Origin: JAICXG01 sp036825615
GTDB lineage: Bacteria; Verrucomicrobiota; Verrucomicrobiia; Chthoniobacterales; UBA10450
Direction of reading: 5' to 3'
Assembly: GCA_036825615.1 (NCBI GenBank)
Contig: DAISXY010000003.1
Coordinates: 1 to 64,000, forward strand
DNA length: 64,000 nt
The notes under the pieces were generated by a model. It searched no databases, was not told the origin of the DNA, and saw only the letters and a list, made by a program, of their open reading frames with translations. The translations under genes were made by a program, and so were the position numbers. Below, piece after piece: positions 18,413-26,571 of this stretch; the stretch's first letter is position 1, and each line of letters starts with the position of its first letter.

Positions 18413-19819
18413 GTGGACCGAATCGCAGGGATCGAGACCGAGTACGGCTGCCTCGTGAGCGGCGACGCGGCCCATCCGAACGGTGATGCCTGGCCGGTGC
18501 GGGTGAAAAATCATCTCTTCCGCAAGATGCGCGCGGGTGTCATCGACCTGCACTACCGCGATTATGAAGAACCGCCGGGCAACGGCGGATTTCTCCTCAA
18601 TGGCGGCCGGATTTATCTCGACATGGGGCACCTCGAATACGCCTCGCCCGAGTGCCGGCAACTGCGCGACATCGTCGCCTACGATCTCGCCGGGGACCAA
18701 CTGCTCCACGCCGCGCTCGCGTCGTTAGGCGCGACCGAGGCGGTCTCCTTCATCAAGAACAACATCGATCATCACACCGGCGCCACCTTTGGCTGCCACG
18801 AAAATTATCTCATGCGGAGGGAAGCGCAGTTTACGCCCGCGGCCCTCGGCGCGTTGCTCGCGTTTCTCGCCACGCGCCAGATTTTTACCGGCGCCGGCCG
18901 GGTCGGGCAGGCCAATCCCCTCGCCTTCGATTTCGAAGTGCCCACGAGCGAAGAGACGATCGAGTTTCAGCTCAGCCAGCGCGCCGATCACATCGTGAAC
19001 GACATTTACCAATGGGTGCAGTTCAATCGCGCCATCATCAACGCGCGCGACGAGCCGCTGGCGGATTACCGCAAATATCGGCGGCTCCATTTGCTCATCG
19101 GGGACTCGAACATGAGCCCGTTCGCGAACGCGCTCAAGATTGGGACCACCGCCTGCATTCTTTCCCTGCTCGAGGCGGGCCTTTTGCCTAACGACCTCAC
19201 GTTGCTCGATGCGGTGCAGGCGACGCGGGAGATTTCGCGTGATCCCTCGCAGCGCTGGATTATCGAGCTGGAGGATGGGCGGACGATCGGCGCGCTCGAT
19301 GTCCAATGGCAGTTGCACGCGCTTGCCCGGCGCCACCTCGGCGGGCGCGACGAAGAAACCAACTGGTTGCTGGAAAGCTGGAGCTACACCCTCGATGCCT
19401 TGCAGAACAAACCCGAGGCGCTCCTCGGCGGGGTCGATTGGATCAGCAAACGCTGGTTGCTCGAGCAATTCATGACGGCGGAAAACCTTTCCTGGACCGA
19501 TCCCTGGCTGCAAAGCCTCGACCTCGAATATCACAATGTGGATCCGGGCCGCGGTCTGTTCTTCGGGCTCAAACCGGCGAAGCGGATCGGAGAATGGAAC
19601 AATCTCGTCCGGCAAAAGGAGGCGACCTTCGCGCCGCCCTCCGATACCCGGGCAAGTGGCCGGGCGCATGCGGTTGCGCTCTTTCGCCGGGAAAAGCGGC
19701 CGTATGTGATCAACTGGGATTCGATTGCATGCGAGAGCCATGATTTTCTCGTCATGGGCGATCCGTTTCGCACCTACGTCGAGGAAGTCGAACAGTTCGT
19801 TAGGCGGAAGTCGGTTTAG
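18413..19819 (+). CDS. Pup ligase/deamidase (PafA/Dop) family protein
   Basis: This glutamine-synthetase-like protein has about 468 residues and the family motifs in order. They are GIETEYG with the metal/ATP Glu at the N terminus, LNGGRIYLDMGHLEYASPEC, KNNIDHHTGATFGCHENYL, FTGAGRVG, FQLSQRADHI, RRLHLLIGDSNMS and a C-terminal MGDPFRTYVEEVEQF. In actinobacteria PafA attaches Pup to lysines and Dop deamidates Pup or removes it. The sequence mixes traits: the HENYL region resembles both, while GDSNM and the GDPFR tail look PafA-like. Proteasome, ARC ATPase or Pup/UBact genes are not next to it. The start is uncertain: GTG 18413 gives VDRIAGIETEYG, and GTG 18395 or TTG 18344 are alternatives. Confidence 0.88.
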   Translation: MDRIAGIETEYGCLVSGDAAHPNGDAWPVRVKNHLFRKMRAGVIDLHYRDYEEPPGNGGFLLNGGRIYLDMGHLEYASPECRQLRDIVAYDLAGDQLLHAALASLGATEAVSFIKNNIDHHTGATFGCHENYLMRREAQFTPAALGALLAFLATRQIFTGAGRVGQANPLAFDFEVPTSEETIEFQLSQRADHIVNDIYQWVQFNRAIINARDEPLADYRKYRRLHLLIGDSNMSPFANALKIGTTACILSLLEAGLLPNDLTLLDAVQATREISRDPSQRWIIELEDGRTIGALDVQWQLHALARRHLGGRDEETNWLLESWSYTLDALQNKPEALLGGVDWISKRWLLEQFMTAENLSWTDPWLQSLDLEYHNVDPGRGLFFGLKPAKRIGEWNNLVRQKEATFAPPSDTRASGRAHAVALFRREKRPYVINWDSIACESHDFLVMGDPFRTYVEEVEQFVRRKSV

Positions 19820-19902
19820 GCACAGGCAAGTTAGCCCACCGGCTGGAGCGCTTTCGCCCCGTCCAGGCAAGATGCCTGACTTCCGGCTCGACCTGCCGCT
19901 TG

Positions 19903-21771
19903 GTGCAGCGGAAATTCGGCGCTGTGCCGGAATCGAACACGCGCGTAAGCAACCCGCCGCCGAAACCGCTCCTGGTCTATGATGGCGCCTGTGAGTTCTG
20001 CAAACTCTGGGTCGTGCGCTGGCAGGAGGAAACCGGTGACGCGGTGGAGTATCAGCCGTTGCAGGAGGCAGCGGCGCGTTTTCCCGAGGTGCCGCGGGAA
20101 GAATTCGAGCAGGCCGTGAAATTGATCGAGCCGAAGGGCCGGGTTTGGAGCGGCGCGGCGGCGGTCTTTTATTCGTTAGGCATGGGCGGTCGCCCGCTCA
20201 ATTACTGGAGTTACGATCATATCCCCGGGTTTGCCGCGGTTTCGGAGTTTGCTTATCGCTTCATTGCCGGGCATCGGCCGCTCGCGCATCGCCTTACCTG
20301 GCTGCTCTGGGGCAACGAGGTGCGTCGGCCGACCTACTTCGCCGCACGGCGCTGGTTCCTGCGCGCTCTCGGCGCCATTTACCTGATCGCTTTTCTCTCT
20401 TTTTGGGTGCAGGTGGATGGCCTTATCGGCGAACATGGTATTCTGCCGGTTGCCGATCTAATGCCGGCGGCTCGGACTCAGCTCGGATCAAGCGCGTGGC
20501 ATGTCCTGCCGACGCTTTGCTGGTTGGATAGGAGTAATGCCTTCCTTCATTTCCTCTGCGCCGCGGGAACGGTAGTTTCAGTTCTGCTCATTCTCGGGGT
20601 GGTCCCGGTTCTCTGTCTGGTTTTGCTCTTTGCCGTCTATCTCTCGCTAACCGTAGCGGGACAGACCTTCTTCAGTTTCCAATGGGACATCCTTCTCCTC
20701 GAGACCGGTTTCCTCGCGATCTTTCTCGCGCCCTGGCAATGGTGGCCGCGCCGGCGCAGGCCACCGCCGCCATTCTCGCCGATCGCATTCTTTCTCCTCC
20801 AGTTTCTCCTTTTCAAACTCATGTTCATGTCCGGGGTGGTAAAGCTCACGAGCGGTGATCCCTCGTGGTGGAACCTGAGCGCGCTCGATTATCATTACTG
20901 GACTCAGCCGCTGCCCACGGTCCTGGGCTGGTGGGCAGATAAGTCGCCTGAGTGGCTGAAGCATTTCTCGGTCGCCGTGACCCTCGTTATCGAGATCGTC
21001 CTGCCGTTTTTCATCTGGGCACCCCGGCGCCTGCGCCTGCTCTGTTTCGCGCTGTTTGTCACTCTCCAAATCATTATCGGACTCACCGGTAACTACGCGT
21101 TTTTCAACCTGCTTACGATTGCGCTTTGCCTTCTCCTCTTAGATGACGCGGTCTGGCCCGGAGCGCATCGCCTAACGACTGTGCGAACCGCGCCGACTAT
21201 ACGCACCTGGTCAACGTGGCCGGCGGTTGCCGTGCTCGGGCTCACAACGCCCCTGAATGCCTTCCTGCTTTACAGCGCGTTTCAACCGGAGGGGAGATGG
21301 CCCGGCCCAATCGCGACCGTTTACGGCTGGGTCGAGCCGTTTCGAATCGTGAACGGCTATGGCCTTTTCCGGGTCATGACCAAGGACCGGCCCGAGATCA
21401 TCATCGAAGGAAGTGAGGATGGGATCGAATGGAAGCCCTATATCTTTAAGTGGAAGCCCGGTCCGCTCGACCGCGCGCCGGCCTATGTCGAACCGCATCA
21501 GCCGCGACTTGATTGGCAGATGTGGTTCGCGGCGCTTGGTGATGTGCGGCAAAGCCCCTGGTTCTTCGCCCTTGTGCAGCGTTTGCTCGAGAACTCTCCG
21601 GATGTGACTCGGTTATTAGCGAATAATCCTTTCGCTGAGAAACCGCCACGCTATCTGCGGGCGGAGCTTTATCGCTATCGCTTTGTCACGATCACCGAGC
21701 ACCGAAAGAGCGGAGCCTGGTGGAAAAGACAGGATCTACGCGAGTATCTGCCAGAGGTGTCGCTCCGCTAG
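19903..21771 (+). CDS. DCC thioredoxin-like domain fused to a lipase-maturation-factor-like membrane domain
   Basis: This protein has about 620 residues. Residues about 20-130 form a DUF393/DCC domain: LLVYDGACEFCKLWVVRW, with the Asp-Gly-x-Cys-x-x-Cys signature. The rest is a polytopic LMF1-like domain with WVQVDGLIGEHGILPV, FSFQWDILLLETGFLAIF and FMSGVVKLTSGDPSWWNLS. The conserved C-terminal segment is FRIVNGYGLFRVMTKDRPEI. Animal LMF1 helps fold lipases in the ER; the bacterial role is unproven, and DCC proteins are predicted thiol oxidoreductases. Start is ambiguous (TTG 19900, GTG 19903 or GTG 19924). It follows the PafA/Dop gene by about 80 bases, a gap that holds an AGGCAAG-type repeat. 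Confidence 0.85.
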   Translation: MQRKFGAVPESNTRVSNPPPKPLLVYDGACEFCKLWVVRWQEETGDAVEYQPLQEAAARFPEVPREEFEQAVKLIEPKGRVWSGAAAVFYSLGMGGRPLNYWSYDHIPGFAAVSEFAYRFIAGHRPLAHRLTWLLWGNEVRRPTYFAARRWFLRALGAIYLIAFLSFWVQVDGLIGEHGILPVADLMPAARTQLGSSAWHVLPTLCWLDRSNAFLHFLCAAGTVVSVLLILGVVPVLCLVLLFAVYLSLTVAGQTFFSFQWDILLLETGFLAIFLAPWQWWPRRRRPPPPFSPIAFFLLQFLLFKLMFMSGVVKLTSGDPSWWNLSALDYHYWTQPLPTVLGWWADKSPEWLKHFSVAVTLVIEIVLPFFIWAPRRLRLLCFALFVTLQIIIGLTGNYAFFNLLTIALCLLLLDDAVWPGAHRLTTVRTAPTIRTWSTWPAVAVLGLTTPLNAFLLYSAFQPEGRWPGPIATVYGWVEPFRIVNGYGLFRVMTKDRPEIIIEGSEDGIEWKPYIFKWKPGPLDRAPAYVEPHQPRLDWQMWFAALGDVRQSPWFFALVQRLLENSPDVTRLLANNPFAEKPPRYLRAELYRYRFVTITEHRKSGAWWKRQDLREYLPEVSLR

Positions 21772-21974
21772 AACTGCGGTCGCCTGGCAGCGGAAGGCAT
21801 CGTGATTAATCTGACGCTGGATGGAGAAAGTAGATGGGCTGAAGGGAAGCGCGACAGCATGAGGACGCGCAGCTTCTTTTCCGAGCCGGAGCGGACGCAG
21901 GATTTGCGATCTCGCGCGCAGGAGCGATAACTCGATCTGGCGGTGGGAGGCGCGCCGTGCCAATTAGTAGAGCC

Positions 21975-23234
21975 ATGGCTGAAACTCTCCGTTCCTTCAT
22001 TGAGGTCGCACCCGACTCGGATTTTCCGATCCAGAATTTGCCTTATGGAATTTTCCGGCCTAACGACGGGCCGGCGCGCGCCGGGGTGGCGATCGGGGAT
22101 CTGGTTCTCGATCTCGCGCTCCTCGAAGAGAACGGTTATTTCCGGGGCTTGAATTTTGGTCCGGCGCCGGTCTTTGCGCGTGATTCGCTCAACGCCTTCC
22201 TCGCCCTCGGCCGTCCGGTCTGGCGCAAAACTCGGGAGATCTTGCAGCACCTGCTCGCAGCCGACACCGCGAGCCTGCGGGACGATCGCAAAATGCGAGA
22301 GAGCGCGTTTTATCATCAAGCCGACGTGGCAATGCAATTACCGGCGCGGATCGGCGATTACACCGATTTCTATTCTTCCTACCATCATGCCTTCAATGTC
22401 GGGACGATGTTTCGCGGGCCAGAGAACGCGCTTATGCCCAATTGGAAATGGCTGCCGATTGCCTATCACGGCCGGGCCAGCTCGATCGTGGTGAGCGGGA
22501 CGGAGGTGCGCCGGCCACATGGGCAAATCAAGCCACCCGATGCGGCCGCGCCGATCTTCAGCGCGACGCGGGCGCTCGATTTTGAGCTCGAGACCGCCTT
22601 CTTCATTGGTCCGCCTAACGAACTCGGCCGGCCCGTCGGGATCGCCGAGGCGCCCGATCACATTTTCGGGCTTGTCCTGATGAATGACTGGAGCGCGCGC
22701 GACATCCAGACCTGGGAATACCAGCCGCTCGGCCCCTTTCTCGCGAAGAATTTCTGCACCAGCATCTCGCCCTGGATCGTGAGTCTGGAGGCGCTCGAGC
22801 CTTTTCGGAAACTGCTCCCGGCGCAGGACCCGGAGCCACTCGAGTATCTCCGCGTGTCTAACGATTTCACCTTCGACATTCAACTCGAGGTGCAGTTGCA
22901 GAGCGCGAAGATGAAGGCGCCGGAAACCATCTCGCGAACCAATTTCCAGAACCTTTACTGGAGCATGTCGCAGCAGCTCGCTCACCACACCGTCGGCGGT
23001 TGCAACCTCCAGCCGGGTGACCTGCTCGCGAGCGGCACGATTAGCGGACCGGAAGAATCGAGCCGCGGCAGCATGCTCGAACTAACCTGGCGCGGGGCCA
23101 ATCCGCTTCAGCTGCCGGGCGGGGAGACACGCAAGTGGCTCGAGGAGGGCGATCGGCTGACGATCCGCGGCTGGGCGCAGGGGGATGGCTATCGGGTCGG
23201 TTTCGGCGAAGTGACGGGCCGAATTATTGCATAA
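21975..23234 (+). CDS. fahA: Fumarylacetoacetase
   Basis: This 419-residue protein matches the full-length fumarylacetoacetate hydrolase family. The N-terminal SH3-like domain (PYGIFRPNDGPARAGVAIGD) comes first. The metal and catalytic segments DYTDFYSSYHHAFNVGTMF, AYHGRASSIVVSGTEV, FELETAFFIG and MNDWSARDIQTWEYQPLG follow. It hydrolyses fumarylacetoacetate to fumarate and acetoacetate at the end of tyrosine breakdown. ATG 21975 is chosen; a GTG at 21957 would add six residues. Homogentisate dioxygenase and maleylacetoacetate isomerase are not adjacent. Motif CCTAACGA occurs at 22059 and 22614. Confidence 0.95.
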   Translation: MAETLRSFIEVAPDSDFPIQNLPYGIFRPNDGPARAGVAIGDLVLDLALLEENGYFRGLNFGPAPVFARDSLNAFLALGRPVWRKTREILQHLLAADTASLRDDRKMRESAFYHQADVAMQLPARIGDYTDFYSSYHHAFNVGTMFRGPENALMPNWKWLPIAYHGRASSIVVSGTEVRRPHGQIKPPDAAAPIFSATRALDFELETAFFIGPPNELGRPVGIAEAPDHIFGLVLMNDWSARDIQTWEYQPLGPFLAKNFCTSISPWIVSLEALEPFRKLLPAQDPEPLEYLRVSNDFTFDIQLEVQLQSAKMKAPETISRTNFQNLYWSMSQQLAHHTVGGCNLQPGDLLASGTISGPEESSRGSMLELTWRGANPLQLPGGETRKWLEEGDRLTIRGWAQGDGYRVGFGEVTGRIIA

Positions 23235-23301
23235 AAAATCCGCCAACTGGAAAATTTTCGCTTGCATGGCATCAAGCTTGCCTTCATAAACACCGCTTCA
23301 A

Positions 23302-23859
23302 GTGCTTAGACGAACGCCTTTTCTCACACTCGCCTGCATCGCCCTCTCCCTCGCCATTACGCGTGCCGACGGTCTCTCGAAAGACCAGACGCGTTTTGTT
23401 TACGTCGATCGCAACGGCAAAGTGCAGTCGAGCGAGATCATCTCGCATTACACCGCCAAGAAGCGCAACCTTTCCTTCCCGCATCTGGATCCGCGGCTAA
23501 CCCGCGCGGCCACGATCGCGGAGGAACGTGCCCGGGCTCATTCCCACAGCCGTTGTTGGCGATATGTGAAGGAAGCTTTGCTCGCGGCTGGCGCGGTCGA
23601 TTCCTATCCGCAAACGTCGTTGGCCAAGCAGGCGGCTGACGAATTGGTCCATCGCTACGGCTTTACCAGGCTGCCGGTGCGTGATCCGTATCAGGCGCCG
23701 GTTGGTTCGGTCCTGGTCTACGGTTCGCGTCGCGGGGCTGGACACGTTGAGATTCGCACTCAGCGCGGTTTTGTGAGCGACTTCCGGGCGTCGGAACCGT
23801 CGCACCGGCCCCTCATTGGGGTTTACGCGAAGGTCGATCCAGGCGCGGTCCGCCGCTAG
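23302..23859 (+). CDS. Secreted protein with a CHAP/NlpC-like papain fold (putative)
   Basis: This 185-residue protein has an N-terminal signal peptide (TPFLTLACIALSLAITRA). The mature part contains SRCWRYVKEALLAAGAV and, later, APVGSVLVYGSRRGAGHVEI followed by GFVSDF. The Cys then Gly-His order resembles CHAP or NlpC/P60 peptidoglycan hydrolases, where Cys and His are catalytic. That assignment is an inference from pattern only. GTG at 23302 is the only start that keeps the signal peptide. It is monocistronic and faces the DUF456 gene. Confidence 0.65.
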   Translation: MLRRTPFLTLACIALSLAITRADGLSKDQTRFVYVDRNGKVQSSEIISHYTAKKRNLSFPHLDPRLTRAATIAEERARAHSHSRCWRYVKEALLAAGAVDSYPQTSLAKQAADELVHRYGFTRLPVRDPYQAPVGSVLVYGSRRGAGHVEIRTQRGFVSDFRASEPSHRPLIGVYAKVDPGAVRR

Positions 23860-23885
23860 ACGCTTTCGTTTCCTTCGCCGCCCGC

Positions 23886-24374
23886 TCAAAACGGCGCGGG
23901 CGTTGCGACCAGAAACCAGCTCACCATCACGAGGCCGATCAGCAACTTGCCGATCATCGCGCCGAGGTTGCCTAACAATGCGCCCCAGCCCGCGCGTCCC
24001 GCCTCGAGCATTTTCTTGCCGCTGAGGAATTCCCCGGCGAGCGCGCCCAGCACCGGCCCGATGAGGAGCCCGGGCAGGCCGAAGAAAATGCCGACGATTG
24101 CACCGGCCACGGCTCCGAGCGTGCCCCAGCGACTCGCCCCAAAACGTCGCGCCCCAAACCAGCCGCCGAGGAAGTCGATCGCATACGAAATGAGCATGAG
24201 CAGCGTGAGCACAACCAGGCTCGGCCAGCCCAGTCCCTTCTCCGGGCCGAGCATGATCCGATGCACGATTGCGGCGGCGAGGATGATGGCCGTCCCAGGG
24301 AGGACCGGCAGCACTGTTCCGATGAGACCGATTGCCATTAGCACCAACGTTACTCCCCACCAGAAAAGCTCCAC
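23886..24374 (-). CDS. DUF456 membrane protein
   Basis: This 162-residue protein has four or five helices. It opens VELFWWGVTLVLMAIGLIGT and shows glycine-rich repeats such as GAIVGIFFGLPGLLIGPVLG and GALAGEFLSG, typical of DUF456. The function is unknown; the Gly-zipper pattern suggests packed membrane helices. The start is taken as GTG 24374, since the open frame further upstream runs through an intergenic repeat (24382-24449). Confidence 0.82.
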   Translation of the reverse strand: MELFWWGVTLVLMAIGLIGTVLPVLPGTAIILAAAIVHRIMLGPEKGLGWPSLVVLTLLMLISYAIDFLGGWFGARRFGASRWGTLGAVAGAIVGIFFGLPGLLIGPVLGALAGEFLSGKKMLEAGRAGWGALLGNLGAMIGKLLIGLVMVSWFLVATPAPF

Positions 24375-24381
24375 GGACCCA

Positions 24382-24449
24382 TTGTAGCCGGGGGCGCCGA
24401 CCCCGGCCACGCGATTCAACCTGCGCGCCCTCGTGCGCAGGCTACAACT
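24382..24449. repeat. Intergenic inverted repeats, family B
   Basis: A palindromic GTAGCCGGGGGCGCCGACCC-type unit (24384-24408) is followed by a hairpin CCTGCGCGCCCTCGTGCGCAGG (pairing arms CCTGCGC/GCGCAGG, about 24420-24442), then CTACAAC. A related unit with paired arms occurs at 41868-42012. It lies between divergent DUF456 and rpsT. Confidence 0.7.
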
Positions 24450-24502
24450 TGACAACCCCGCGCCGCGCCCCGAGCCTGACCGCCCACAAGAACTTTGATT
24501 CC

Positions 24503-24748
24503 ATGGCCAAGACCAAATCAGCCGCCAAGCGAGCCCGCCAAACTTCCCGTCGCACCCTGCGCAATCGCAGCGTCAAAAGTCATCTGCGTTCGCTGAGCAA
24601 ACGCCAGACAGGCAGCGGCAGCGGCGACGACCAGCGCGCGCTCATCGCCGCGCTCGACAAGGCAGCCAAGCGCGGGACGATTCATCGCAACGTCGCCAAT
24701 CGGCGCAAAGCCCGCTTGAACAAAGCGGCCGCGAAAACTTCCAGCTAA
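24503..24748 (+). CDS. rpsT: 30S ribosomal protein S20
   Basis: This 81-residue, strongly basic protein opens MAKTKSAAKRARQTSRRTLR and shows the helical S20 pattern KAAKRGTIHRNVANRRKARL. It binds 16S rRNA in the small subunit body. ATG at 24503 matches the family start; the longer open frame upstream is noncoding repeat. A purine/pyrimidine inverted repeat follows directly and may end the transcript. Confidence 0.96.
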   Translation: MAKTKSAAKRARQTSRRTLRNRSVKSHLRSLSKRQTGSGSGDDQRALIAALDKAAKRGTIHRNVANRRKARLNKAAAKTSS

Positions 24749-24751
24749 AGC

Positions 24752-24835
24752 ATCCTCTTCCTCTTCCTCTACCTCTACCGCTACTCGGAAGGGTAAGAGA
24801 GCAGAGGAAGAGGAAGCGGAAGAGGAAGAGGAAGA
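24752..24835. repeat. Polypyrimidine-polypurine inverted repeat
   Basis: A CCTCTTCCTCTTCCTCTACC-type tract (24753-24786) is followed by GAGGAAGAGG-rich sequence (24799-24834) that is its imperfect reverse complement. Together they could form a long hairpin just after rpsT. The design (short tandem units arranged as an inverted pair) is the same as at 41790-41862 but with a different unit. Confidence 0.8.
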
Positions 24836-24877
24836 TTGGTCGTTGCCACTTCGCCCGGAACGGTTGAGTTTTTGCTT

Positions 24878-25468
24878 ATGTTTGCAGCCATACTTTTGAT
24901 CTTTGTCACGATCGTTTACCGCATCGCCACGGCCGTTGCCGTGCATGGCGGGGGGAGTGCCTGGCTGGCAAATTTCGCCCCGCTCGCCGCGATTGCGCTT
25001 TGCAGCGCGGTCTATTTCCCGCGCAGTTACAAATTCACCGTTCCTTTCGCCGCGCTTGTCGTTTCCGATCTCGCCCTGAATTGGTACTATGGCTTTCCGT
25101 TCTTTAACGCGATGGTCGTCGGCCATTATTTTGCCTTCGCGCTCGTCGGATTGATCGGGCTCGCGATCAGTCGCCGGCCCTCGCTCAAGACCGTTCTCCC
25201 GGCCTCGCTCGCCGGTTCAGTTCTCTTCTACGGAATTACTAACGCCTTTTCCTGGCTGACCGATCCGGGTTACGCCAAAACCTTCGCCGGCCTCCTCCAG
25301 GCGCTGACCGTCGGTTTGCCGCAATACAGCGCCACGCCCACCTGGATGTTCTTCCGCAACTCGCTCCTGAGCGATCTCGTTTTCACGGTGCTCTTCGTCG
25401 CCTGCATGAAAGTCAGCCGGCGCCAGGTCGTGATCTCCGCTCCCGCGGAGCGCGCTTTGCCTAACTAA
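24878..25468 (+). CDS. DUF6580 membrane protein
   Basis: This 196-residue integral membrane protein has about five helices. The family pattern is ANFAPLAAIALCSAVYFPRS, then FAALVVSDLALNWYYGFPFF and FFRNSLLSDLVFTVLFV near the end. Such proteins resemble the ECF/substrate-specific-component fold, but the function is unknown. ATG at 24878 is preferred; a TTG at 24836 would start inside the purine repeat. It ends six bases before the pdhA start. Confidence 0.75.
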   Translation: MFAAILLIFVTIVYRIATAVAVHGGGSAWLANFAPLAAIALCSAVYFPRSYKFTVPFAALVVSDLALNWYYGFPFFNAMVVGHYFAFALVGLIGLAISRRPSLKTVLPASLAGSVLFYGITNAFSWLTDPGYAKTFAGLLQALTVGLPQYSATPTWMFFRNSLLSDLVFTVLFVACMKVSRRQVVISAPAERALPN

Positions 25469-25473
25469 TCGCC

Positions 25474-26571
25474 ATGCCTTCGACCGAGCAACGCGACGAG
25501 GTCGAGATGCTCGCGATGATGCTGTTGATTCGGCGTTTCGAAGAGCGCGCGAGCCAGCAATATCAGGCGCAGAAGATCGGCGGCTTTTGTCATCTCTACA
25601 TCGGCCAGGAAGCGGTCGTGACCGGGGCGATCGCTGCCACCAGGCCGGACGATTACATCATCACCGCCTATCGCGATCACGCCCACGCTCTCGCACGCGG
25701 AACGAGCCCTGATGCCTGCATGGCCGAGCTTTTCGGGAAGGCGACCGGCTGCTCGCGCGGCCTCGGCGGTTCGATGCATTTCTTTGATAAGGAACGCCAC
25801 ATGTACGGCGGACACGCGATCGTCGGCGCGCACGTCCCACTCGGGGCCGGACTCGCCTTCGCGGCAAAGTATCGGAAGGAGGACCGCGTCACGCTCTGCT
25901 TCTTCGGCGACGGCGCGATCAACCAAGGCGCGTTTCATGAGGCGTTGAACCTGGCCGGGCTCTTCAAACTTCCGGTCATCTTCATCTGCGAGAACAACTA
26001 CTTCGCCATGGGCACCTCGGTGAAACGCTCAACTTCCCTCGAGCAAATCGCCGATCGCGCCGAAGGCTACGACATGCCAAGCGAGATCATCGATGGGATG
26101 AACTTCCGCGAGGTGCGCGACAAGCTGAGCGAGATCGTCGCTTCGATTCGCAAGGATCCGCACCCCGCTTTCGTCGAGGCGCGCACCTACCGCTATCGCG
26201 GACACTCGATGTCTGACCCGGCAAGTTATCGGACCAAGGAAGAGCTGGAGAAATACCGGCTCGAGGATCCGATCATTCGACTGCGGGCTCAGCTCACGCG
26301 CGAGGGCAGCTTGACGAACGAACAATTCGACGCGCTCGACAAGAAGGCGAAAGAGACGGCGCTGGCGAGCGTGAAGTTTGCCGAGAAAAGTCCAGAGCCG
26401 CCGCTCGAGGATCTCCACGCCTATGTTTATGTCGACGATGGGATCGATCCACAACCAGTGCAGGCATCGCCGAAAGAGCGAAGCACGAAACCGGCGAAGC
26501 GCGTTGCGGTGGAAGCCAAGTCGCGTCAGACGGCTGGCACCGGGGCCTCACCCAATGGAGAAAGCGCGTGA
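25474..26571 (+). CDS. pdhA: Pyruvate dehydrogenase E1 component, alpha subunit
   Basis: This 365-residue thiamine-diphosphate enzyme shows GFCHLYIGQEAVVTGAIAAT, ITAYRDHAHALARG, the regulatory-loop region KATGCSRGLGGSMHFFDKE and the ThDP motif GDGAINQGAFHEALNLAG...ENNYFAMGTS. With PdhB it decarboxylates pyruvate and passes the acetyl group to the E2 lipoyl arm. A C-terminal tail of about 40 residues rich in Lys and Pro goes beyond the family core. The stop overlaps the pdhB start by four bases (GTGA). It is the first gene of pdhABC. Confidence 0.94.
   Translation: MPSTEQRDEVEMLAMMLLIRRFEERASQQYQAQKIGGFCHLYIGQEAVVTGAIAATRPDDYIITAYRDHAHALARGTSPDACMAELFGKATGCSRGLGGSMHFFDKERHMYGGHAIVGAHVPLGAGLAFAAKYRKEDRVTLCFFGDGAINQGAFHEALNLAGLFKLPVIFICENNYFAMGTSVKRSTSLEQIADRAEGYDMPSEIIDGMNFREVRDKLSEIVASIRKDPHPAFVEARTYRYRGHSMSDPASYRTKEELEKYRLEDPIIRLRAQLTREGSLTNEQFDALDKKAKETALASVKFAEKSPEPPLEDLHAYVYVDDGIDPQPVQASPKERSTKPAKRVAVEAKSRQTAGTGASPNGESA

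Noticed and set aside
18725..19870. Long open frame (381 codons) on the minus strand opposite the PafA/Dop gene
   Set aside because: The + strand carries all family motifs; the minus frame is a GC-bias shadow without motifs.
17236..23234. phhB and fahA as parts of a phenylalanine/tyrosine degradation operon
   Set aside because: Four unrelated genes and a repeat lie between them and other pathway genes are absent.
23497..24360. Minus-strand frame of 287 codons over the DUF456 gene
   Set aside because: It is Arg/His-rich shadow text. The DUF456 frame, offset by one base, shows clear hydrophobic helices.
24752..24835. Possible CRISPR array near rpsT
   Set aside because: There are no regularly spaced direct repeats with unique spacers; the tract is a short-unit inverted repeat.
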